This document shows, in pieces, positions 24,960 through 31,606 of a stretch of 64,000 nucleotides of DNA; position 1 is the stretch's first letter; every line of letters begins with the position of its first letter. A model generated the notes under the pieces. The model saw only the letters and a list, made by a program, of their open reading frames with translations, was not told where the DNA came from and did not search any database. Location of the stretch: assembly GCF_023701745.1 (NCBI RefSeq), contig NZ_JAJOZB010000001.1, forward strand, positions 6,929,001 to 6,993,000, written 5' to 3'. The translations under genes and the position numbers were made by a program. The DNA comes from Streptomyces sp. RKAG293. GTDB lineage: Bacteria > Actinomycetota > Actinomycetes > Streptomycetales > Streptomycetaceae.

Positions 24960-25715
24960 GTGCCCAGTCCCGACCCCGCTCCGCTCCGTCTCAGCGTCGA
25001 CCGCTCGAGCCCGGTCCCGCTGTACTTCCAGCTTGCCCAGCAACTGGAGAGCGCCATCGAGACCGGTGGGCTGGCGCCCGGCAGCCTGCTGGGGAACGAG
25101 ATCGAGCTGGCCGGCCGGCTCGGCCTGTCCCGGCCCACCGTGCGCCAGGCGATCCAGTCCCTCGTCGACAAGGGACTGATGGTGCGCCGCCGCGGGGTCG
25201 GCACCCAGGTGGTGCACAGCCAGGTCAAGCGCCCGCTGGAGCTGAGCAGCCTCTACGACGACCTGCTCGCCGCGGGCCAGCGTCCCGCCACCCGGGTGCT
25301 GCGCAACTCCGTCGCGCCCGCCTCCCCGCAGGCCGCGGCCGCGCTCGGGGTGCCGGAGGGCAGCGAGGTCGTGGTGGTGGAGCGGCTGCGGCTGGCCCAC
25401 GGCGAGCCCATGGCGCACCTGACCAACCACCTGCCGCCCGACCTGCTGCCGCTGAGCACCGCCGACCTGGAGGCCACCGGCCTGTACCGGCTGATGCGCG
25501 GCGCGGGCATCACCCTGCACAGCGCCCAGCAGACGGTCGGCGCGCGGGCCGCGACCGCCGAGGAGGGCCGGCTGCTGGCCGAGCCGGAGGGCGCTCCGCT
25601 GCTGACGATGCAGCGCACCACGTACGACGCCAAGGGGCGGGCGGTGGAGTTCGGATCGCACATCTACCGGGCTTCGCGCTACGCGTTCGAGTTCCGGCTG
25701 CTGGTCCGTACCTAG
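24960..25715 (+). CDS. GntR/HutC-family regulator with UTRA domain (IolR-like)
   Basis: This 251-residue regulator has a GntR winged HTH (about residues 15-85; LYFQLAQQLESAI, then LGLSRPTVRQAIQSL) and a UTRA ligand domain (about 100-245). GTG 24960 was chosen. TACGCT ends 6 nt before it and could be a -10 for a leaderless transcript; an in-frame ATG at 24933 is the alternative. Neither has a clear ribosome site. It stands between the iol operon and the ABC importer operon, both of which carry the same operator, so it probably controls both with an inositol derivative as ligand. Confidence 0.9.
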   Translation: MPSPDPAPLRLSVDRSSPVPLYFQLAQQLESAIETGGLAPGSLLGNEIELAGRLGLSRPTVRQAIQSLVDKGLMVRRRGVGTQVVHSQVKRPLELSSLYDDLLAAGQRPATRVLRNSVAPASPQAAAALGVPEGSEVVVVERLRLAHGEPMAHLTNHLPPDLLPLSTADLEATGLYRLMRGAGITLHSAQQTVGARAATAEEGRLLAEPEGAPLLTMQRTTYDAKGRAVEFGSHIYRASRYAFEFRLLVRT

Positions 25716-25730
25716 CCGCGAACGTAAGAA

Positions 25731-25740
25731 TGTCTGTACA
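25731..25740. promoter_or_regulatory. Operator-like TGTCTGTACA at the ABC-importer promoter
   Basis: This site differs from the palindrome at 24908-24917 at two of ten positions and lies exactly 5 nt upstream of a TTGACG -35, the same spacing. The three bases following each operator copy on the reading strand (AAA) are also shared. Confidence 0.6.
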
Positions 25741-25745
25741 AAGTC

Positions 25746-25774
25746 TTGACGCTGGACCCCGGCCCCGATTAGAA
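25746..25774 (+). promoter_or_regulatory. Promoter for the ABC-importer operon
   Basis: TTGACG (25746-25751), a 17-nt spacer and TTAGAA (25769-25774) form a good housekeeping-type promoter, ending about 60 bp before the first binding-protein gene. Confidence 0.7.
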
Positions 25775-25834
25775 ACCACCCCGTGCCGTACACCGGACCG
25801 GACCCGGGCGGCCGGAGGAAAAGGCGGACCCACG

Positions 25835-26833
25835 ATGGCACGCAGGCGTACGGCTCTGTCCGCGGCGGCACTCGCCCTGGCGATATCGCTCGCCGCCGCC
25901 GGATGCAGCAGCTCCGGGGGCAAGAAGACCGAGGAGAAGGACGCCACGGGCGCGGTGAACGGGGCGGGCACCCCGCAACTCACCATCGCCATGGTCACCC
26001 ATTCGGGTGAGGGCGACACGTTCTGGGACATCGTCCAGAAGGGCGCGAAGCAGGCCGCGGCGAAGGACAACGTGAAGTTCCTCTACTCCAACAACAAGGA
26101 GGGGAACGAGCAGGCCCAGCTCGTCCAGACCGCGATCGACCAGAAGGTCGACGGCATCATCGTGACGCTGGCCAAGCCCGACGCGCTCAAGGCGGTGCTG
26201 CAGAAGGCCGTCCAGGCCGGCATCCCCGTCATCAGCATCAACTCCGGCTCGCAGTTCTCCGCCGCCTACGGCGCGCTGAGCCACATCGGCCAGGACGAGG
26301 CGGTGGCCGGCGAGGCGGTCGGCGACGAGATGACCAAGCGGGGCCTGAAGAAGGCGCTCTGCGTCATCCACGAGCAGGGAAACGTTTCTCTCGAACAGCG
26401 CTGCGACGGCGCCGCGAAGACCTTCAAGGGCTCGATGCAGAAGCTCTACGTCACCGGCACGAACATGCCCGACGTGCTCTCCTCCGTCACCTCCAAGCTC
26501 CAGGCGGACAAGTCCATCGACGCCATCCTGACCCTGGGCGCGCCCTTCGCCGCCACCTCCGTGCAGGCCGTCCAGCAGACCAAGGCCAAGGTCGAGGTCG
26601 ACACCTTCGACCTCAACGCGGCCGTGGTCAAGCAGCTCAAGAGCAAGGAGGTCGGCTTCGCCGTCGACCAGCAGCCCTACCTCCAGGGCTACCTCGCGGT
26701 GGACGAGCTGTGGCTCTACAAGACCAACGGCGACGTCATCGGCGGCGGCCGACCGGTGCTGACCGGCCCCGCCCTCGTCACCGACAAGGACGTGCCGCAG
26801 CTGGAGAAGTACACGCAGCGCGGTACCCGATGA
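25835..26833 (+). CDS. Sugar/inositol ABC transporter substrate-binding lipoprotein, copy 1
   Basis: This 332-residue lipoprotein starts at ATG 25835. Its lipobox is AAAGC (Cys about 24), followed by a Ser/Gly/Lys linker. The body is a type I periplasmic-binding fold (MVTHSGEGDTFWDIVQKGAKQAA; VDGIIVTLAKPDALK; INSGSQFSAAYGALSHIGQDE), like ribose/inositol binding proteins of the CUT2 class. It is the first gene of an operon with its own promoter and operator. A near-duplicate follows. Myo-inositol as ligand is inferred from the neighbouring iol genes and the shared operator. Confidence 0.95.
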   Translation: MARRRTALSAAALALAISLAAAGCSSSGGKKTEEKDATGAVNGAGTPQLTIAMVTHSGEGDTFWDIVQKGAKQAAAKDNVKFLYSNNKEGNEQAQLVQTAIDQKVDGIIVTLAKPDALKAVLQKAVQAGIPVISINSGSQFSAAYGALSHIGQDEAVAGEAVGDEMTKRGLKKALCVIHEQGNVSLEQRCDGAAKTFKGSMQKLYVTGTNMPDVLSSVTSKLQADKSIDAILTLGAPFAATSVQAVQQTKAKVEVDTFDLNAAVVKQLKSKEVGFAVDQQPYLQGYLAVDELWLYKTNGDVIGGGRPVLTGPALVTDKDVPQLEKYTQRGTR

Positions 26834-26928
26834 CAGCGGCCACGTTCCCCTTGACAGATACTTGGGCCGCCGGGGCTGATCATCGAGCCCCCGGCGGCAC
26901 CGGGATCCGCAGGGAAGGGCAAGGCTTC

Positions 26929-27939
26929 GTGGCGATGGCTAAGACGGGGACGCGCGCGATCGGCGCACTGCTGGCGGCGGTGCTCGGGGCCTCACTGGCG
27001 GGGTGCAGCAGCACGGGCGGCAAACGCGCGGAGGAACGGGCCGCGCAGTCCGCGGGCGGCGGCTCGGGCGTCGACACGCCCAAGTGGACGGTGGCCATGG
27101 TCACCCACTCGGGTGCCGGCGACACCTTCTGGGACATCGTCCAGAACGGCGCCAAGCAGGCCGCCCGCAAGGACAACATCAAGTTCGTCTACTCCAGCAG
27201 CAACCAGGCGAACGAGCAGGCGCAGCTCGTCCAGGCCGCCATCGACCAGCACGTCGACGGCCTGGTGGTCACCCTCGCCAAGCCCGACGCGATGAAGGAC
27301 GTCGTCGCCAAGGCGGTGAAGGCCGGCATCCCCGTCATCACCATCAACTCCGGCTCCGACCAGTCCAAGGCCTTCGGGGCGATCGGCCACATCGGCCAGG
27401 ACGAGAAGATCGCCGGCCAGGCCGTCGGCGACGAGCTGGACAAGCGCGGGAAGAAGCACGCCATCTGCGTGCTGCACGAGCAGGGCAACGTCGGCCATGA
27501 GGAGCGCTGCGCCGGGGCGAAGGAGACCTTCGCCGGGACGATGGACAACCTCTACGTCGACGGCACCAACATGCCCGACGTGCAGTCCACGATCCAGGCC
27601 AAGCTCCAGGCCGACAAGTCCATCGACGCGGTCGTCACCCTGGGCGCGCCGTTCGCGGCCACCGCCGTCAAGGCCAAGCAGCAGGCGTCGAGCCCCGCCG
27701 AGGTCGACACCTTCGACCTCAACGCGCAGGTCGCCACGGCGCTGGCCAACGGCACGATCGGCTTCGCCGTCGACCAGCAGCCGTATCTGCAGGGCTACGA
27801 GGCCGTGGACCTGATCTGGCTCTACCGCTACAACGCCGACGTCCTGGGCGGCGGGAAGCCGGTGCTCACCGGCCCGCAGATCCTGACCCAGAAGGACGCC
27901 GCCGCGCTGGCGAAGTACACCGAACGGGGGACGCGATGA
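26929..27939 (+). CDS. Sugar/inositol ABC transporter substrate-binding lipoprotein, copy 2
   Basis: This 336-residue lipoprotein is a paralogue of the preceding gene. Long near-identical blocks include the MVTHSG..DTFWDIVQ segment, LQADKSIDA and GFAVDQQPYLQGY. Its lipobox is SLAGC. GTG 26929 was preferred because AGGGAAGGG ends 9 nt before it; ATG 26935 is in frame. Its end overlaps the permease start (ATGA). Having two binding proteins for one membrane channel suggests broadened or divided ligand range. Confidence 0.95.
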   Translation: MAMAKTGTRAIGALLAAVLGASLAGCSSTGGKRAEERAAQSAGGGSGVDTPKWTVAMVTHSGAGDTFWDIVQNGAKQAARKDNIKFVYSSSNQANEQAQLVQAAIDQHVDGLVVTLAKPDAMKDVVAKAVKAGIPVITINSGSDQSKAFGAIGHIGQDEKIAGQAVGDELDKRGKKHAICVLHEQGNVGHEERCAGAKETFAGTMDNLYVDGTNMPDVQSTIQAKLQADKSIDAVVTLGAPFAATAVKAKQQASSPAEVDTFDLNAQVATALANGTIGFAVDQQPYLQGYEAVDLIWLYRYNADVLGGGKPVLTGPQILTQKDAAALAKYTERGTR

Positions 27940-29018
27940 CACCGGCCACCACACTGGAGAAGCCCGCAGGCCAGGACGGTCCTGACCCCGGCGGCAAGGT
28001 CGCGGACACCCGGCTGGTGCACCGCTCGCTGGCGCGCCGGCTGATGGGCCGTCCCGAGCTGGGCTCGGTCGTCGGCGCCGTGGCCGTCTTCCTCTTCTTC
28101 TCGGTCGCCGCCGACTCGTTCCTGCAGTGGTCCAGCTTCGGGACCGTGCTGTACGCCGCCTCGACCATCGGCATCATGGCGGTGCCCGTCGCCCTGCTGA
28201 TGATCGGCGGCGAGTTCGACCTGTCCGCCGGTGTGATGGTCACCAGCTCCGCGCTGGTCGCCTCGATGTTCAGCTACCAGATGACGGCGAACGTCTGGGC
28301 GGGCGTCGCGGTGTCGCTGCTGGTCATGCTGGCCATCGGCTTCTTCAACGGGTTCCTGCTGACCCGCACCAAACTGCCCAGCTTCATCATCACCCTCGGC
28401 ACGTTTCTGATGCTCACCGGGCTGAACCTGGGCTTCACCAAGCTCATCAGCGGCACGGTCAGCACCAAGTCCATCGCCGACATGGAGGGGTTCGACTCGG
28501 CGCGGGTGCTCTTCGCCTCGCACCTCACCATCGGTGACATCGACCTGAAGGTCACCATCCTGTGGTGGGCGGCCCTGGTCGCCGTCGCCACCTGGGTGCT
28601 GCTGCGCACCCGGGCCGGCAACTGGATCTTCGCCGTCGGCGGCGGCGCGGACGCCGCCCGCGCGGTCGGCGTCCCGGTGGCCCGCACCAAGATCGGCCTG
28701 TACATGGCGGTCGCGTTCTGCGCCTGGATCTCCGGCCAGCACCTGCTCTTCTCGTTCGACGTGGTGCAGTCGGGCGAGGGCGTCGGCAACGAGTTCCTCT
28801 ACATCATCGCGGCCGTCATCGGCGGCTGTCTGATGACCGGCGGCTACGGGTCGGCGATCGGCTCCGCGGTCGGCGCGTTCATCTTCGGCATGACGAGCAA
28901 GGGCATCGTGTACGCCCAGTGGAATCCTGACTGGTTCAAGTTCTTCCTCGGGGCCATGCTGCTGCTGGCCACGCTGCTGAACGCATGGGTCCGCAAGCGG
29001 GCGGAGGCGACCGCATGA
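27936..29018 (+). CDS. CUT2-type ABC transporter permease
   Basis: This 360-residue multi-spanning membrane protein has about nine hydrophobic segments from residue 50 on. The RbsC-like GGEFDLSAGVMVTSSALVA motif (about 90-110) and DAARAVGVPVARTKIGLY (about 240-257) are the conserved loops of the ribose/xylose/inositol permease class. It forms the import channel for the two upstream binding proteins. It starts within the end of the second binding-protein gene and overlaps the ATPase gene by 4 bp. Confidence 0.96.
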   Translation: MTPATTLEKPAGQDGPDPGGKVADTRLVHRSLARRLMGRPELGSVVGAVAVFLFFSVAADSFLQWSSFGTVLYAASTIGIMAVPVALLMIGGEFDLSAGVMVTSSALVASMFSYQMTANVWAGVAVSLLVMLAIGFFNGFLLTRTKLPSFIITLGTFLMLTGLNLGFTKLISGTVSTKSIADMEGFDSARVLFASHLTIGDIDLKVTILWWAALVAVATWVLLRTRAGNWIFAVGGGADAARAVGVPVARTKIGLYMAVAFCAWISGQHLLFSFDVVQSGEGVGNEFLYIIAAVIGGCLMTGGYGSAIGSAVGAFIFGMTSKGIVYAQWNPDWFKFFLGAMLLLATLLNAWVRKRAEATA

Positions 29019-29791
29019 GCGCGCTGGTGAAGCTCACCGACGTGAGCAAGTACTACGGCAACATCAAGGCCCTGGAAGGGGTCTCCCTCGAAGTGCACGC
29101 AGGTGAGATCACCTGCGTCCTGGGGGACAACGGCGCGGGCAAGTCCACCCTCATCAAGATCATCTCGGGTCTGCACCAGCACGACGCGGGCACCTACGAG
29201 GTCGACGGCGAGCCGGTGCGCCACAGCTCGCCGCGCGAGGCCCTCGACCACGGCATCGCGACCGTCTACCAGGACCTCGCGGTGGTGCCGCTGATGCCGG
29301 TGTGGCGGAACTTCTTCCTCGGCTCCGAGCCCACCAAGGGCCGCGGACCGCTCCGCCGGCTCGATGTGCGGACGATGCGTGAGACCACCCGCGGCGAGCT
29401 GCTGCGGATGGGCATCGACCTGCGCGACGTGGACCAGCCCATCGGCACCCTGTCCGGCGGTGAACGGCAGTGTGTCGCCATCGCCCGCGCGGTCTATTTC
29501 GGCGCGAAGGTGCTGGTCCTCGACGAGCCGACGGCGGCGCTCGGCGTCAAGCAGTCCGGCGTCGTCCTCAAGTACGTCGCCGCCGCGCGCGACGCCGGAC
29601 TCGGTGTGGTCCTGATCACCCACAACCCGCACCACGCGTTCCTCGTCGGCGACCGGTTCGTCCTGCTGAAGCGCGGCGCGATGGCCGGGAGCTATCCCAA
29701 AACGGGCATTACGCTGGAAGAGCTGACCCGCCAGATGGCGGGCGGCAGCGAGCTGGAGCAGCTCAGCCACGAGCTCGCCCGCGAGGGCTGA
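29015..29791 (+). CDS. ABC transporter ATP-binding protein (single-domain, CUT2 type)
   Basis: This 258-residue ATPase starts at ATG 29015 inside the permease stop. Walker A is GDNGAGKST (about 37-45), the signature LSGGERQCVAIA (about 150), Walker B VLVLDEPTAAL (about 170) and the switch His in LITHNPHHA. It has only one ABC domain, whereas RbsA-type ATPases of this class usually have two. Streptomyces and related actinomycetes commonly use such half-size versions. It powers the permease encoded just upstream. Confidence 0.95.
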   Translation: MSALVKLTDVSKYYGNIKALEGVSLEVHAGEITCVLGDNGAGKSTLIKIISGLHQHDAGTYEVDGEPVRHSSPREALDHGIATVYQDLAVVPLMPVWRNFFLGSEPTKGRGPLRRLDVRTMRETTRGELLRMGIDLRDVDQPIGTLSGGERQCVAIARAVYFGAKVLVLDEPTAALGVKQSGVVLKYVAAARDAGLGVVLITHNPHHAFLVGDRFVLLKRGAMAGSYPKTGITLEELTRQMAGGSELEQLSHELAREG

Positions 29792-29866
29792 CCCAGCCCG
29801 TGCTGCACGGGGTACGTCCCCGGTGCGGCACAATCGGCACGACAGCCATCGATCCGGAGACGACCC

Positions 29867-31003
29867 TTGCCAGCAGCGTCACGCAGCGACCGATCAGCAT
29901 TCCAGCGCAAGGGCGCCGCCCGTGCGACGGTGCTGCAGACCGTCGGCCGCCGGGAGCGCCGCTCCCATCTGACGGCACCGAGGGTGCCGACGGTCGGCAT
30001 CGACATCGGCGGCACCAAGGTGGCGGCCGGGGTCGTGGACCCGGACGGCAACATCCTGGAGCAGCTCAGGACCGAGACACCGGACCGGAGCAAGAGCCCC
30101 AAGGTCGTCGAGGACACCATCGTCGAGCTGGTGCTGGACCTGTCGGAGCGGCACGACGTGCACGCGGTCGGCATCGGCGCCGCCGGCTGGGTCGACGCCG
30201 ACCGCTCCCGGGTGCTCTTCGCCCCCCATCTGTCCTGGCGCGACGAACCGCTGCGCGACCGGCTGGAGGAACGGCTGCTGGTCCCGGTCATGGTCGACAA
30301 CGACGCCAACACCGCGGCCTGGGCCGAATGGCGCTTCGGCGCCGGCCGCGGCCAGGACGACCTCGTCATGATCACCCTCGGCACCGGCATCGGCGGCGCC
30401 ATCCTGGAGGACGGCCACGTCAAGCGCGGCCGGTACGGCGTGGCCGGCGAGTTCGGCCATATGCAGGTCGTCCCCGGCGGCCACCGCTGCCCCTGCGGCA
30501 ACCGCGGCTGCTGGGAGCAGTACAGCTCGGGCAACGCGCTGGTCCGCGAGGCCCGCGAGATGGCGGCCGCCGAGTCGCCCGTCGCGTACGGGATCATCGA
30601 CCGGGTCGGCGGCAACATCGGCGACATCACCGGTCCGCTGATCACGCAGCTGGCCCGGGAGGGCGACGCCATGTGCGTCGAGCTGCTCCAGGACATCGGC
30701 CAGTGGCTCGGTGTCGGCATCGCCAACCTCGCCGCCGCGCTCGACCCGTCCTGCTTCGTCATCGGCGGTGGCGTCAGCGCCGCCGACGACCTGCTCATCG
30801 GTCCGGCCCGGGACGCCTTCCGCCGCAACCTCACCGGGCGCGGCTACCGTCCCGAGGCCCGCATCGTGCAGGCCGAGCTGGGCAACGAGGCCGGGCTGGT
30901 CGGCGCCGCCGACCTCGCCCGGCTGGTCGCCCGGCGGTTCCGCCGCGCCAACCGGCGCCGTGTCGAGCGCTACGAGCGCTTCGTCCGGGCGGCGGGCCGA
31001 TGA
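29867..31003 (+). CDS. ROK-family glucokinase-like sugar kinase
   Basis: This 378-residue protein starts at TTG 29867, with GGAG at 29856-29859 spaced 7 nt. After a basic N-terminal extension (about 40 residues, no HTH), the ROK core begins VGIDIGGTKVAAGVV (ATP site). The catalytic Asp is in VMVDNDANTAAWAEW. The zinc motif is CPCGNRGCWEQY (about 207-218). It phosphorylates a sugar, most likely glucose, with ATP. It lies 75 bp downstream of the ABC ATPase gene and may belong to the same transcript. Confidence 0.92.
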   Translation: MPAASRSDRSAFQRKGAARATVLQTVGRRERRSHLTAPRVPTVGIDIGGTKVAAGVVDPDGNILEQLRTETPDRSKSPKVVEDTIVELVLDLSERHDVHAVGIGAAGWVDADRSRVLFAPHLSWRDEPLRDRLEERLLVPVMVDNDANTAAWAEWRFGAGRGQDDLVMITLGTGIGGAILEDGHVKRGRYGVAGEFGHMQVVPGGHRCPCGNRGCWEQYSSGNALVREAREMAAAESPVAYGIIDRVGGNIGDITGPLITQLAREGDAMCVELLQDIGQWLGVGIANLAAALDPSCFVIGGGVSAADDLLIGPARDAFRRNLTGRGYRPEARIVQAELGNEAGLVGAADLARLVARRFRRANRRRVERYERFVRAAGR

Positions 31004-31545
31004 GCGTCGACCGCCCGCACAGCAGACCGCTGCGCCAGGTACCCCGCTGGGTCCAGTGGACCGTCGTCCCGCTGCTGATCCTGGTACCCGTCGGCTATGT
31101 GATCGTCTCCGCGGAACAGAGCCGCAACAGCGGCCAGGACAAGGCGGAGTCGGCGGCCGCCAAACACCTGACGTGGGACTGGCCCACCCAGGTGCAGCGG
31201 CGGATATACCAGGTGCCGGTCCCGCTGGACTGGACCCGCAACATCGCCTACATGGAGACGAACGACTGGAGCACGAGCGTGCTCTACGTCCAGTTCACGT
31301 CCACCGCGGGCGGTCTCGACACCTTCCTCGCGCAGCTGGGCACCAGCCGCTCCGCGCTGAAGCCGGGCGACGTCACCATCACCCCCGACCAGGCGAAGGT
31401 GCCCGGCTGGCTCTTCCGGCCGGCCCACGACTGGGCCGGAGTGTCGACGACCCAGCACGGTGACAAGCCGGACCACGACATCACCGTCGACCTCAGCGAT
31501 CCGGACCACCCCGTCGTGTACATCGTCTCCACGATCAACTTCTGA
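31000..31545 (+). CDS. Membrane-anchored protein of unknown function
   Basis: This 181-residue protein starts at ATG 31000, overlapping the kinase stop (ATGA). A single membrane segment lies near residues 22-42 (VQWTVVPLLILVPVGYVIV). It is followed by an extracytoplasmic domain rich in Trp, Thr and Asp. Streptomyces homologues follow ROK kinases in the same way and are often mis-annotated 'sugar kinase'. The function is unknown. The tight coupling suggests a role linked to the kinase or to sugar uptake. Confidence 0.85.
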   Translation: MSVDRPHSRPLRQVPRWVQWTVVPLLILVPVGYVIVSAEQSRNSGQDKAESAAAKHLTWDWPTQVQRRIYQVPVPLDWTRNIAYMETNDWSTSVLYVQFTSTAGGLDTFLAQLGTSRSALKPGDVTITPDQAKVPGWLFRPAHDWAGVSTTQHGDKPDHDITVDLSDPDHPVVYIVSTINF

Positions 31546-31606
31546 CGGGGGCGGGCGGGGGCACTGACGGGGGCGCGAGTGGGAGCTCCCGCTGCGGGGC
31601 TCCCAG

